This document shows positions 42,626-52,040 of a DNA stretch of 64,000 bases, one piece after another. Each line of letters opens with the position of its first letter. The first letter of the stretch is position 1. Source of the stretch: Chryseobacterium sp. CY350. GTDB lineage: Bacteria; Bacteroidota; Bacteroidia; Flavobacteriales; Weeksellaceae. The stretch is from contig NZ_CP116034.1 in assembly GCF_027945075.1 (NCBI RefSeq), forward strand, positions 2,790,001-2,854,000, given 5' to 3'. The notes under the pieces are model-generated. The model saw only the letters and a list, made by a program, of their open reading frames with translations. It did not search any database and was not told the DNA's origin. The position numbers and the translations under genes were made by a program.

Positions 42626-43819
42626 TTATGGATTGATTTTATAGCTTGAAATTTTCCATTCTCCATTCACACTTTTCAATCCGAAAGTTGCTTTAAGAGA
42701 CGTTGTTCTTCCATTTTTATCAGTCACATCATACGTTGCGTTTACACTTGCAGCGTTAGGATTTGAAGCATTTGTTGTAATGTTTTTCACACTCACATTT
42801 TTCACAGCTCCAAAACCAGAAGTTGGGTTTGAAAATGACTCATAACTTCCCCAGCTAGGGTTGCTTGATGAATCAAATGCTGCTTTTAAATTTTGTGAAC
42901 TTACATTATTTAAAAATTTGCTTACTGTACTTTTAGGGTCAGCAGTTGGCTGTTTTGGCTGTGCCGGAGTTGTAGAATTCGGATCTGTAACTGTTCCCGG
43001 TGTTGTTCCGGTAGGATTATTTGGATCTATCACCGCATTCGGATCTTCAACAACCATTGTAGAATCAGTTTTTGGAGCTTCCGGAACTCTTAATGCTGAA
43101 GGATTTACATCAAGTCCGATTTTAGACATTTTAAAAGTTTTTGCCGTGGTTTTTACAGAAACCGTAATGTCAATTTTATTATCGACAATTTTTGAAGCTA
43201 ATAAAGATGAAAATTTAAGACTGAATCCTCTGAAGTTATTATCCTGCATAAGGTTTTTAGCAGTCGAAAGTTTTACTCCGTTACTGAAAACTTCTAAAGT
43301 TGTTTCTAAAGCTGCACCTGTGAAAGCAATTGGTTTCCCGGCATTGTCAACCAATCTCGGAATAATCTGCATTGCAGTCGGCCCGTTTCCTGTATCGCCG
43401 GATAATTGTGTCGCTAAATTCAGCGAACTTGCCCTTACGTCATTAGGATCACTTTCCTTTGCCGTTTCATCACCAAAAATATTCATTTCTCCTAATGACG
43501 GTGGAGCAGTACTTGCCCACTCAATACCGTTTTTTTGAGCTACATCATCTGCCATCGACAAGATTTCAGGAACTTTTTTTCCGTTAATCAATTGTCCCAA
43601 AGCTTTCAGTTCATTCACATCACCTTCAGCTTCTACGCCGAAAGTTTTTAAAATATATAAAGCTTCATTGAATTTGATTTGCTTGATTGTGGTAAGGCTT
43701 GAAGCCATATCATTGATGCTCGACTGAAGCGTTTGAGTGCTGGTCGCATCAACGTGATCTTTCTTACAAGCTGTAAAAAGAAGTAAACTAAAAATAAGTA
43801 GAAAACTTAGCTTTTTCAT
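42626..43819 (-). CDS. Hypothetical lipoprotein with proline/threonine linker
   Basis: A 397-residue lipoprotein (LIFSLLLFTAC, Cys near 18). Residues 20-245 form a mixed-fold domain (ending KIGLDVNPSALRVP), then a low-complexity linker rich in Pro, Thr, Asp and Asn (about 255-295), then a domain of about 100 residues (VSKFLNNVSSQNLKAAFDSS ... WKISSYKINP, key features given) that resembles the NTF2-like DUF4878 fold. It is cotranscribed with apt, with no obvious functional tie. Function unknown. Confidence 0.75.
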   Translation of the reverse strand: MKKLSFLLIFSLLLFTACKKDHVDATSTQTLQSSINDMASSLTTIKQIKFNEALYILKTFGVEAEGDVNELKALGQLINGKKVPEILSMADDVAQKNGIEWASTAPPSLGEMNIFGDETAKESDPNDVRASSLNLATQLSGDTGNGPTAMQIIPRLVDNAGKPIAFTGAALETTLEVFSNGVKLSTAKNLMQDNNFRGFSLKFSSLLASKIVDNKIDITVSVKTTAKTFKMSKIGLDVNPSALRVPEAPKTDSTMVVEDPNAVIDPNNPTGTTPGTVTDPNSTTPAQPKQPTADPKSTVSKFLNNVSSQNLKAAFDSSSNPSWGSYESFSNPTSGFGAVKNVSVKNITTNASNPNAASVNATYDVTDKNGRTTSLKATFGLKSVNGEWKISSYKINP

Positions 43820-43870
43820 TTGTTAATGGTTTGATGCAAATTTAGTAAAACCTTTATGAATACAGATTTT

Positions 43871-44890
43871 TTATTTTTTGTTTTCTTTTTCCTTTAAATC
43901 TTCTTTAAAAAAAGAACTGAAGATAGTCTGCATATTCGGGAACGATGCATCTTCCCAATAGTTTGTTTTGTATTGACTGATGTTTTTATTTAGTTTAACC
44001 TTATCATCAATTTCATTGTTATCACTAAAATCTATTTCTGTAGGATAGAAGTTTTTATAACTAATGATTTTATTATAATTTGGCTCACTTTTATGTTTTA
44101 AACTCATGTACATGATTTCATTAGATTCAAGAAAGTCTCTTAAAGTTTTTTTTGAATCTTTTTCGTAAGAATGATTTATTAATCCTCTAATATCAAAAAA
44201 TCTGTATCCGAATAAAGCCAGTTCTTTTTCTTGTAAAGCACTTCCGCTAATTTCTATTTCATCTTTTGTGTTTCCTTTCAGCTCTTTAATGGTTGCTTTT
44301 TTATTTTTATATTCGGTAATGTTTCCAATATCTTTCAGGAGAGGTAGATTTAAGAAAGTGTTGTAATCAAATGAACTGGTTTGCTTTTCTTCGTTTGATA
44401 CTTTTTCTAATCTGAAAATTCTGTACTGTTCAATATTTGTACTTTTCAGTTTTTTACTTTTATTATCAAAAATGTATGTGGCTATTCCGTCCACATAGCA
44501 ATTCAAAGAACCATTTAGAGTTACATAAGCATTAAAGTTTCCTTTTATTAAGACATATTTTGCGGGTTTGTTATTTTTGATGACCACGGTTTCAATGTCT
44601 TTTACTCTGTCATTGAGTTTTACCACATCTTTATCCAATTCGGCAAAAGAAAATTTACCAAGAGAGATATTCTCATAGACCAGCTGAAAATTTTCCTGTG
44701 ATTGGTTTAATGCTTTTCTGTCAATTTTTCCGTCAATGTCTGAATGGGCTACAATAGCTCCGTCTTTCCCGAATACTGAAACTTTTGGCAAAGGCTGATT
44801 TGTTTTTTCTGAAAGGAAAGTAGTGGTTTGTGCATTGAAAAAGTTTAGCACAAGCAAAAAGAGAAAAGAGAGTAATTGAGTTTTTTTCAT
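43871..44890 (-). CDS. Secreted hypothetical protein with CarboxypepD_reg-like start
   Basis: A 339-residue exported protein with a signal peptide ending FFNAQ (about residue 21). The first part of the mature protein (FLSEKTNQPLPKVSVFGKDGAIVAHSDIDGKID, key features PLPKVSVF and SDIDGKID) resembles the peptide-like beta domain found at the start of TonB receptors. The rest is Lys/Asn/Ile-rich without known motif. The C-terminus is basic and acidic mixed (FKEDLKEKENKK). Function unknown; it is alone between the act operon and the apt pair. Confidence 0.7.
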   Translation of the reverse strand: MKKTQLLSFLFLLVLNFFNAQTTTFLSEKTNQPLPKVSVFGKDGAIVAHSDIDGKIDRKALNQSQENFQLVYENISLGKFSFAELDKDVVKLNDRVKDIETVVIKNNKPAKYVLIKGNFNAYVTLNGSLNCYVDGIATYIFDNKSKKLKSTNIEQYRIFRLEKVSNEEKQTSSFDYNTFLNLPLLKDIGNITEYKNKKATIKELKGNTKDEIEISGSALQEKELALFGYRFFDIRGLINHSYEKDSKKTLRDFLESNEIMYMSLKHKSEPNYNKIISYKNFYPTEIDFSDNNEIDDKVKLNKNISQYKTNYWEDASFPNMQTIFSSFFKEDLKEKENKK

Positions 44891-44966
44891 GGTATATAAT
44901 TTAAGTTTAAAAATCTATCTATTAATAAGACAATGTAATTTGGAAATGGTTGCCTTAGAAGCAAAA

Positions 44967-44995
44967 AAAAGACTGATATTTTCAATCAGTCTTTT
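44967..44995 (-). terminator. Terminator of the act operon
   Basis: The stem AAAAGACTGAT (44967-44977) and ATCAGTCTTTT (44985-44995). On the minus strand it is followed by more U residues (A tract 44963-44970). It lies about 25 bp after the actF stop. Confidence 0.85.
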
Positions 44996-45019
44996 ATAAT
45001 TTTATTTTGTTACAAGTCC

Positions 45020-46351
45020 TTAGAAAGGATACTCGTAAATTTCAGATTCGTGAAGGTAAGGGTTTCCTGTCGGAATTAGCTTCAATTTAGATAAAGCAGA
45101 CATTACTGTGAAGATAAATAAGCCTACAACAAATAATACAGCGCCTAATACTAATAAAAGTACTTCAGGAGTGTTCCAATAAGGACCAACTGTTCCCGGC
45201 ATTACCATGTTGAAATAATCTAAAAGGTGACCTAAGATAACAACTACTGCCATAATCGTTACTACTTTGTAATTTCTCTTAATGCTTGAACTTACTAAAA
45301 CCAATAATGGTAATAAGAAGTTGATGATCAGCATTGGTAAGAACGTCACTCCATAGTGTTGGAATCTTCCGAAGAAGTAATTAACCTCTTCCGGTACATT
45401 TGCATACCAGTACAACATAAACTGAGCAAACCATGTGTACGTCCAAAGCATACTTGTAGCAAAAAGGAAAACTCCTAAATCGTGCAAGTGATTATCATTG
45501 AACTGTGGTAAGAATCCGTTTTTCTTAAGGTAAACACTTAGTAAGATAATTACCGCGATACCACTTGAAAGACAGCTAACCATAGAATACCAGATATACA
45601 TTGTAGAATACCAATGAGGGTCAATAGACATCAACCAATCCCAAGCCCAAGCTGCAGAAGCAAACCCAAAGAATGCAATATATCCTACCGCCCATCTGTA
45701 AAGCATTTGATATTCAACTCTAGAGTTGGTATCGTCTACTTTTTTAGACTGAGCTTTCAGTTTCCAAGCGAAGAATGATGCTCCGATTACGTAGATCAAA
45801 GTTCTGATTGCGTAGAAAGGAATATTTAAAAATCTTTTCTTTTCAAATAAGATCACGTCAAAATGAGCAGAATTTGGATCTGTCAAATCCGGATCCATCC
45901 AGTGGAATAGGTGACCTTGGTGAAAGATATTTAGTAACATTAAAATTACTAAAATTGCTCCACCGTAAGGAATATAAGAAGCAATAGCTTCCATTACTCT
46001 TGTAATAATAATTGGCCATCCTGCGTGAGCGGCGTGCTGAATACAGTAGAAAAACAATACCGCACAACTTACTCCGAAGAAAAATACTGCTACAAAATGT
46101 ATTGCTGCCAAAGGCTGGTTGTGAACCTGCATTGTAGCATGTTCTAGATGTGAAGCGTGATCCTGAGGTCCTATCATCTCACTAGAGTGCGTAGGCGCAT
46201 CGTGACCTGAAGAATGAACGGCCTCCATCATATGCTCTATTTTTTCTGCAGTTAACCCATGATTCATGAAATAACCGATTCCAAATAGAACTAAACCTAC
46301 AACAAGAAGTATGATAGAAGTTGATTTTAATTTTGGTGAAAAACTATACAT
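45020..46351 (-). CDS. actF: Alternative complex III subunit ActF
   Basis: A 443-residue membrane protein with about ten spans, the second quinone-site-containing NrfD-like subunit family member of alternative complex III. It is recognised by position as the last act gene and by conserved stretches such as WAWDWLMSIDPHWYSTMYIWY (key part WDWLMSIDPHWYST) and FLFATSMLWTYTWFAQFMLYWYANVPEE. Residues about 37-86, between spans one and two, hold an unusual His-rich loop with nine His in 45 residues. A terminator follows; no cytochrome oxidase genes do. Confidence 0.93.
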   Translation of the reverse strand: MYSFSPKLKSTSIILLVVGLVLFGIGYFMNHGLTAEKIEHMMEAVHSSGHDAPTHSSEMIGPQDHASHLEHATMQVHNQPLAAIHFVAVFFFGVSCAVLFFYCIQHAAHAGWPIIITRVMEAIASYIPYGGAILVILMLLNIFHQGHLFHWMDPDLTDPNSAHFDVILFEKKRFLNIPFYAIRTLIYVIGASFFAWKLKAQSKKVDDTNSRVEYQMLYRWAVGYIAFFGFASAAWAWDWLMSIDPHWYSTMYIWYSMVSCLSSGIAVIILLSVYLKKNGFLPQFNDNHLHDLGVFLFATSMLWTYTWFAQFMLYWYANVPEEVNYFFGRFQHYGVTFLPMLIINFLLPLLVLVSSSIKRNYKVVTIMAVVVILGHLLDYFNMVMPGTVGPYWNTPEVLLLVLGAVLFVVGLFIFTVMSALSKLKLIPTGNPYLHESEIYEYPF

Positions 46352-46359
46352 TTCTTTTC

Positions 46360-47040
46360 TTATTTTTTAGTTGCGGTAGAATCTGTTTTTGCTGCTGTCG
46401 CTGTCGCTGCTGCTGCCGGTGCGCCTTTCTTAAAAGCGTTGATCACATACATTGCAACTCTCCATCTGTCTCCAGCATTTAGTTGTCCTGCATAAGAACC
46501 CATCGCATTTCTACCGTTTGTTAATACATAATGAACAGAACCTACAGTGATTTCTCTGTCTGCATAATTTGGTACACCTGAGTATGCTCCGCTCTGAACG
46601 ATTGGTCCCTGACCGTCACCTCCAGTTCCGTGGCATGCCGAGCAAGTATGGTCAAATAATATTTTACCTCTTTCGATATCTTTCGCAGCATTAGCCGGAT
46701 TTAAAGGAGAAGAAGTCAATGATTTTGAAGCATCATAACCTGCATTATACTCATCTGGGTTTTTAGGAAGTATATTTTCTGCAAAAACACCATCTTTATT
46801 TTGAGCAACTGAACCTTCTACGGGAGCAAGGCCAGTAGCACCATTAGTTCTTACAAAAGCAGGAATTTCATTTTCATGATCTGAATATGCATCCTGAGCT
46901 TTCATTAAAGGATCGTAAGCTACCGGAAAGTACATATCCGGGAAATATACCAGAGGTGTATTTTCTTTCGGTCCGCAAGAATTAAGTAAAACTGTAGTTA
47001 AACTTAAAATTGCTGTAATTTTTAGTACATTCTTTTTCAT
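46360..47040 (-). CDS. actE: Alternative complex III cytochrome c subunit ActE
   Basis: A 226-residue lipoprotein (lipobox LLNSC, Cys near 22) with one haem c site CSACH followed by GTGGDGQGP, and Met as the probable second haem ligand (NAMGSYAGQ). It is anchored to the periplasmic face and accepts electrons from the complex. ATG 47040 (MKKNVLKI) is preferred over an ATG at 47049 because it starts the lipoprotein signal. The C-terminus is Ala/Thr-rich. It overlaps the end of actD by a few bases. Confidence 0.93.
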   Translation of the reverse strand: MKKNVLKITAILSLTTVLLNSCGPKENTPLVYFPDMYFPVAYDPLMKAQDAYSDHENEIPAFVRTNGATGLAPVEGSVAQNKDGVFAENILPKNPDEYNAGYDASKSLTSSPLNPANAAKDIERGKILFDHTCSACHGTGGDGQGPIVQSGAYSGVPNYADREITVGSVHYVLTNGRNAMGSYAGQLNAGDRWRVAMYVINAFKKGAPAAAATATAAKTDSTATKK

Positions 47041-47041
47041 T

Positions 47042-47563
47042 TTAAGCATCTTTAACAGTTATTTCTTCAACTCCCGTATCAACAAGCAGCTGCTTAATAG
47101 ATTCTACATCTTCAGTTATAAATTCCATCATGAATTTATCATCTGTCGTTCTTGGATCTGGGTTCTGAGCCGGTGCACCAGGATACATTTTGTTTCTGAC
47201 TAAGAAAGTCAAAGACATCATGTGTGCAGCACAGAATACCATTAATTCAAACATTGGAACTACGAATGCAGGCATATTGTGTGCCCAGTCAAAAGCTGGT
47301 TTCCCACCAATGTTCTGTGGCCAGTCATGATTCATTACGTACCAAGTAACTGTTGCGCCAATACTAACTCCGTAAAGAGCATAGATAAATGCCGCATCAG
47401 AAATTCTTGTTTTCTTTAATCCTAAAGCTTTATCTAGCCCGTGAACCGGGAACGGAGTATACACTTCGTTGATTGCGATTCCTTTATCGTTGAATGCCTT
47501 AACTCCGTTCATTAGATCGTCGTCATCAGCATAAAGTCCGTATACAATTTTAGTGGTGCTCAT
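47042..47563 (-). CDS. actD: Alternative complex III subunit ActD (DUF3341)
   Basis: A 173-residue DUF3341 protein with two membrane spans (about 51-71 and 88-113). The start ATG 47563 (MSTTKIVYGLY) is chosen because a strong GAAGGAG lies right before it; it lies inside the end of actC, so the genes are coupled. Recognised features are YTPFPVHGLDKALGL near 32-46 and the CAAHMM stretch. It supports the membrane part of the complex. Confidence 0.93.
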   Translation of the reverse strand: MSTTKIVYGLYADDDDLMNGVKAFNDKGIAINEVYTPFPVHGLDKALGLKKTRISDAAFIYALYGVSIGATVTWYVMNHDWPQNIGGKPAFDWAHNMPAFVVPMFELMVFCAAHMMSLTFLVRNKMYPGAPAQNPDPRTTDDKFMMEFITEDVESIKQLLVDTGVEEITVKDA

Positions 47564-48947
47564 CTCCTTCTTTTGCTTTATAAGTTTCACCTGAGATTTT
47601 CAAAATCGATTTCAATTCTGCCTGCGCGATTACAGGGAATGTTCTTGCATATAATAAGAATAATACAGAGAAGAATCCGATAGTTCCTAAGTATACACCT
47701 ACGTCGATGATGGTTGGTTTAAACATCGTCCATGATCCTGGCAAGTAATCTCTCGAAAGGTTGATTACGATAATGTCAAAACGCTCGAACCACATACCGA
47801 TATTAATAATCAATGCTATAATAAACGTTGCAAGAATATTTGTTCTTACTCTTTTAAACCAGAATGCTGCCGGAATAATTAAGTTACAAGATATCAATGC
47901 CCAGAATGCCCACCAGTAAGGTCCTGTAGCAGCACCTGGAGATAAATAGGTAAAGTCTTCGTATCTTGAACCAGAGTACCATCCTATGAAGTATTCAGTT
48001 GCATATGCTACTGTTACCATACCACCTGTTAAGATGATTACGATGTTCATAATTTCAATGTGGTACATTGTGATGTAATCTTCTAAGTGACAAACTTTTC
48101 TAGCGATCAACAATAGGGTTTGTACCATTGCAAATCCTGAGAAGATAGCTCCCGCAACAAAGTAAGGAGGATAGATCGTAGAGTGCCATCCTTTAATTAC
48201 TGACGTAGCAAAGTCAAAAGATACCGTCGTGTGTACCGAGAATACAAGTGGAGTAGCCAAACCTGCAAGAACCAAAGATAGTTCTTCAAATCTCTGCCAG
48301 TGTTTTGCTTTACCACCCCAACCGAAAGCTAGGAATGTATATATCTTTCTTGTCCATGGAGTTTTTGCTCTGTCTCTGATCATTGCAAAGTCAGGAATCA
48401 ATCCCATAAACCAGAATACTGTAGAGACTGAGAAATACGTTGAGATTGCAAATACGTCCCAAAGTAGAGGAGAGTTAAAGTTCCCCCAAAGAGAACCAAA
48501 CTGGTTAGGAAGAGGGAATACCCAATATCCTACCCAAACTCTACCCATGTGTATAACCGGGAAGATTGCTGCCTGTACAACTGCGAAAATCGTCATCGCC
48601 TCTGCAGAACGGTTTACAGACATTCTCCAGCGCTGTCTAAATAATAATAATACTGCGGAGATAAGAGTTCCGGCGTGACCGATACCTACCCACCATACGA
48701 AGTTGGTAATATCCCAACCCCAGTTAATAGTTCTGTTAAGCCCCCATGCTCCAATACCTGTCCCGATAGTGTAGGCGATACAGCCGAATCCATAGATGAA
48801 AAGAACTAAGGCCGCATATAGTGAAACCCACCATAATTTTCCTGCTCTTTCTTCGATAGGTCGTGCAATATCTTCTGTGATATCGTGATAAGTTTTGTGA
48901 CCAATAATCAGAGGTTCCCTTATCGGAGCTTCGTAATGTCCTGACAT
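47550..48947 (-). CDS. actC: Alternative complex III quinol-binding subunit ActC (NrfD family)
   Basis: A 465-residue NrfD/PsrC-like membrane subunit with about ten spans. It holds a quinol oxidation site next to the Fe-S subunit ActB. Key features are NWGWDITNFVWWVGIGHAGTLISA (key part WGWDITNFVWWVGIGHAG near 75-92) and the WWAFWALISCN stretch. The protein sits second to ActB in operon order and overlaps actD by 14 bases. Confidence 0.94.
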   Translation of the reverse strand: MSGHYEAPIREPLIIGHKTYHDITEDIARPIEERAGKLWWVSLYAALVLFIYGFGCIAYTIGTGIGAWGLNRTINWGWDITNFVWWVGIGHAGTLISAVLLLFRQRWRMSVNRSAEAMTIFAVVQAAIFPVIHMGRVWVGYWVFPLPNQFGSLWGNFNSPLLWDVFAISTYFSVSTVFWFMGLIPDFAMIRDRAKTPWTRKIYTFLAFGWGGKAKHWQRFEELSLVLAGLATPLVFSVHTTVSFDFATSVIKGWHSTIYPPYFVAGAIFSGFAMVQTLLLIARKVCHLEDYITMYHIEIMNIVIILTGGMVTVAYATEYFIGWYSGSRYEDFTYLSPGAATGPYWWAFWALISCNLIIPAAFWFKRVRTNILATFIIALIINIGMWFERFDIIVINLSRDYLPGSWTMFKPTIIDVGVYLGTIGFFSVLFLLYARTFPVIAQAELKSILKISGETYKAKEGDEHH

Positions 48948-48972
48948 TTTTTACCTATTTATTATTTAAACT

Positions 48973-51900
48973 TTAATTTTCTGCTCTGTTTCTTACTTTC
49001 GTGTGATAGAAAACGTTTGGTTTTGTTCCTATCTCTTCAAGTAAATGATATCTTCTGTTACTAGAATATAATTTTCTAACTTCAGATTCTTTGTCATTCA
49101 TATCTCCGAATGTTAATGATCCTGTAGAACAAGCTGAAGCACATGCTACGGAATCTTTAAATTCATTGTCTGTCACTTTTCTGTTTTCCTTCTTAGCATT
49201 TAAGATGGTAGCCTGAGTCTTTTGGATACATAATGAACATTTTTCCATAACCCCTCTTGTTCTTACAACAACGTCCGGGTTAAGAACCATTCTTCCTAAA
49301 TCATTATTTTGATTAAAATCAAAACGGTCATTAAGGTTATATGTAAACCAGTTGAAACGTCTTACTTTATAAGGACAGTTGTTTGCACAATATCTTGTAC
49401 CGATACATCTGTTGTAAGCCATGTGATTTTGACCTTGCTTACCGTGTGAAGTAGCCGCTACCGGGCATACAGTTTCACAAGGAGCGTGGTTACAGTGCTG
49501 ACACATCACCGGCTGGAAGATTACATCTGGACTTTCATTCGGCTCAATCAGGATGTCATACAATTGAGGAACGTTTAATCCTCTCTCAACACCTTCTTTA
49601 GTCTCGATTTTTTCTTTTGCAGAATAGTAACGGTCGATTCTCAACCAATACATATCTCTAGACATTCTGATCTCTTCTTTACCTACAACAGGAACGTTGT
49701 TTTCTGCCTGACAAGCAATAATACATGCTCCACAACCAGTACAAGAATTCAAGTCAACTGATAAGTTAAAGTGAGGACCGTCTGTATCATCAAATGCATC
49801 CCAAAGGTCAATTTTACCTGCTGGCAAAGCACCGCTGATGGTGTGATATTCCAATGGCTTGTTCCATCCGTGGTGTTCGTCATCAAATGCTACATTCAAA
49901 TATTCCGTTAAAGGAACTTCTTTAGCAATATCGTAACGACCCATAAGAGTGTTTTGAAGCTGGATACCTGCAAACTCGTGTGTCTCGCCTGTTTTTTTAA
50001 TTTCAATATTTGAAATAACAAGGTTAGAACCATCAAATAAAGGATAAGCATTTACCCCAGTATCGGCAGTGGCTCCAGAATCTTTTTTACCGTAACCAAG
50101 CGCAAGACCTACTGATCCGTCTGCTTGTCCCGGCTGAATAAATACAGGAACATTTTCTATTGTTACTCCGTTTACGGTAAGATTTACAATAGAACCATCC
50201 AACTGCATTCTTGCATTTAGATCGTTTTCTATTTCTAAATCTTTAGCATCTTTCGGAGAAATTGTTAAGTAGTTATCCCAAGACATTCTTGTCAATGGAT
50301 CCGGTAATTCCTGCAACCAAGGGTTGTTTGCCTGAGTTCCGTCGCCTATTGAAGTCTTTGTGTATAAAACTAATTCTAATTTTGATGCTTTAAAGTTTCC
50401 TAATTCAGCAATAGCTTGTTGAGCATTTCCTCCGGAATATGATAACGTTGTCGCATTAGTAGATGCAATAACACCATTATATAAAGCCTTATTGAATGAA
50501 GTACCTCCTAATAGAGAAGCTGAATTTGCCTTTAAATAATCGTAATAATTATTTGCCGCGTTATTTTTTCCATTCTTCCAAACCAATAGAGACTCTTCGA
50601 TCTGTCTAGATTTGTAGATTTTTTGGATTGTAGGCTGCATTAATGAATAAACTCCCGTCTGAGGCTCAATATCTCCCCAAGATTCTAGCCAGTTAGCTAC
50701 CGGAATTACAGCCTTCGCTGCTTTATACATTTCGTTTTTCTTGTCTGCAACAGCAATAACGTAAGGAACTTTAGCCAAAGATTTTTTGAAATCTTGTCCT
50801 TTATGGTGAGAATAAATTGGGTCAACATTGTTGGTAATCAAAACACCAACCTGTCCGCCATTTACCCATCCTAAAAATTCGTTGAATCTTGCTTTATCAA
50901 ATTCCTTCAGGAAGTTTGCTTTTCCAGTGAAAGCTACTGAACCTAATTTTTGGTTGATTAAGTGAGCTAAAACCTGAGCACCTTTAGAACCGTCAGCGAA
51001 AACTACAGCTTTGCTGCCTTTTGCTGCTAACTCTTTAGCAATCTCGTTCGCTAATTTATCTGAAGAGCCACCTCCAACGATTGCGTTGTAAACTTCAACC
51101 AAAGTCTTGTTTACAGCACTTGGCTTTAATCTGTATCTTGAATCTGCATTAGCGCCAGTTAAAGACATGTTTGATTCCACCTGAATGTGTCTCAACATGC
51201 TTGCTCCCGGTTTTCTTGCAGCAGCATAAGAAGATTCTAAACTTGCAGCATTGTATTCTCCTAAGAAATCTGCCTGAAAAGCAACTACCAACTCAGAACC
51301 ATTAAAGTCATAAACCGGCAAAGCTCTCTGTCCGAATACTTCCTGTGCAGCATCTAGAGAAGCAGCGTAAGGTATTGCATCATAAGTTACCAGTTCAGCA
51401 GTAGGATATTTAGCTTTAAAATCAGCAAATAATTTTTTGAATGTTGGCGACGCAAAAGAGTGAGAAAGTAGTACGATTCTTTTTCCCGCAGCTTTAGCTT
51501 CTTCTAAACCTTTGATCACATAATCATCTACTTTATCGAAAGTTTCGTCTTTACCTTCAAATTTAGGCTGTTTTACTTTATCGTTATCATAAAGAGAAAG
51601 TACACTCGCCTGAGCTCTTGCATTGGTTTTTCCTAAATCACCCGCTACCGGATTTGGTTCAATTTTGATAGGTCTTCCTTCTCTGGTTTTTACTAAAACA
51701 CTTGCGAAATCATAACCGTCAAAATATGTTGAAGCATAGTAATTAGGAACTCCCGGAATAATATCATGTGGCTTTACCACATAAGGAATTGTTTTGATTA
51801 CCGGAGCTTCACAAGCTGCTAAAGTAACTGCTGCTGTAGAGAAACCTAATAACTTCAAGAAATCTCTTCTTGTTGTACTAGCATCGCTTTTTTCAGCGTC

Positions 51901-52017
51901 ACCTAAGAAATCTTCTACCGGAATTTCTTCTTGGAACTCTTTAAGAGCCAGCTTACCGTTTAGGGAAGGGTCTTTAAGTTCGTGAATACTTCTAAATTGT
52001 ATTTTGTTTGAAGCCAT
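48973..52017 (-). CDS. actB: Alternative complex III Fe-S/molybdopterin-like subunit ActB
   Basis: A 1014-residue fusion of a molybdopterin-oxidoreductase-like domain (about 85-690, without evident cofactor ligands) and an NrfC/HybA-type ferredoxin domain (about 730-1000). A twin-arginine motif TTRRDFLKLLGF lies near 47-58 and is followed by LAAC, which may be lipidated. Cluster cysteines are seen in CTGCGACIIAC, CQHCNHAPCETVC, CIGTRYCANNC and CSLC plus CASAC, enough for three [4Fe-4S] and one [3Fe-4S]. It relays electrons from ActC to ActA/E. Confidence 0.95.
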   Translation of the reverse strand: MASNKIQFRSIHELKDPSLNGKLALKEFQEEIPVEDFLGDAEKSDASTTRRDFLKLLGFSTAAVTLAACEAPVIKTIPYVVKPHDIIPGVPNYYASTYFDGYDFASVLVKTREGRPIKIEPNPVAGDLGKTNARAQASVLSLYDNDKVKQPKFEGKDETFDKVDDYVIKGLEEAKAAGKRIVLLSHSFASPTFKKLFADFKAKYPTAELVTYDAIPYAASLDAAQEVFGQRALPVYDFNGSELVVAFQADFLGEYNAASLESSYAAARKPGASMLRHIQVESNMSLTGANADSRYRLKPSAVNKTLVEVYNAIVGGGSSDKLANEIAKELAAKGSKAVVFADGSKGAQVLAHLINQKLGSVAFTGKANFLKEFDKARFNEFLGWVNGGQVGVLITNNVDPIYSHHKGQDFKKSLAKVPYVIAVADKKNEMYKAAKAVIPVANWLESWGDIEPQTGVYSLMQPTIQKIYKSRQIEESLLVWKNGKNNAANNYYDYLKANSASLLGGTSFNKALYNGVIASTNATTLSYSGGNAQQAIAELGNFKASKLELVLYTKTSIGDGTQANNPWLQELPDPLTRMSWDNYLTISPKDAKDLEIENDLNARMQLDGSIVNLTVNGVTIENVPVFIQPGQADGSVGLALGYGKKDSGATADTGVNAYPLFDGSNLVISNIEIKKTGETHEFAGIQLQNTLMGRYDIAKEVPLTEYLNVAFDDEHHGWNKPLEYHTISGALPAGKIDLWDAFDDTDGPHFNLSVDLNSCTGCGACIIACQAENNVPVVGKEEIRMSRDMYWLRIDRYYSAKEKIETKEGVERGLNVPQLYDILIEPNESPDVIFQPVMCQHCNHAPCETVCPVAATSHGKQGQNHMAYNRCIGTRYCANNCPYKVRRFNWFTYNLNDRFDFNQNNDLGRMVLNPDVVVRTRGVMEKCSLCIQKTQATILNAKKENRKVTDNEFKDSVACASACSTGSLTFGDMNDKESEVRKLYSSNRRYHLLEEIGTKPNVFYHTKVRNRAEN

Positions 52018-52040
52018 TTATACTTCTGATTTTTTAGTTA

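Noticed and set aside
42861..43538. A 225-codon open frame opposite the apt-linked lipoprotein gene
   Set aside because: It is the reverse complement of a low-complexity Pro/Thr/Ser-rich gene that has a clear lipoprotein signal; the antisense product has no family features.
48229..48678. A 149-codon open frame opposite actC
   Set aside because: actC is a clear conserved gene on the other strand; the antisense frame has no recognisable features.
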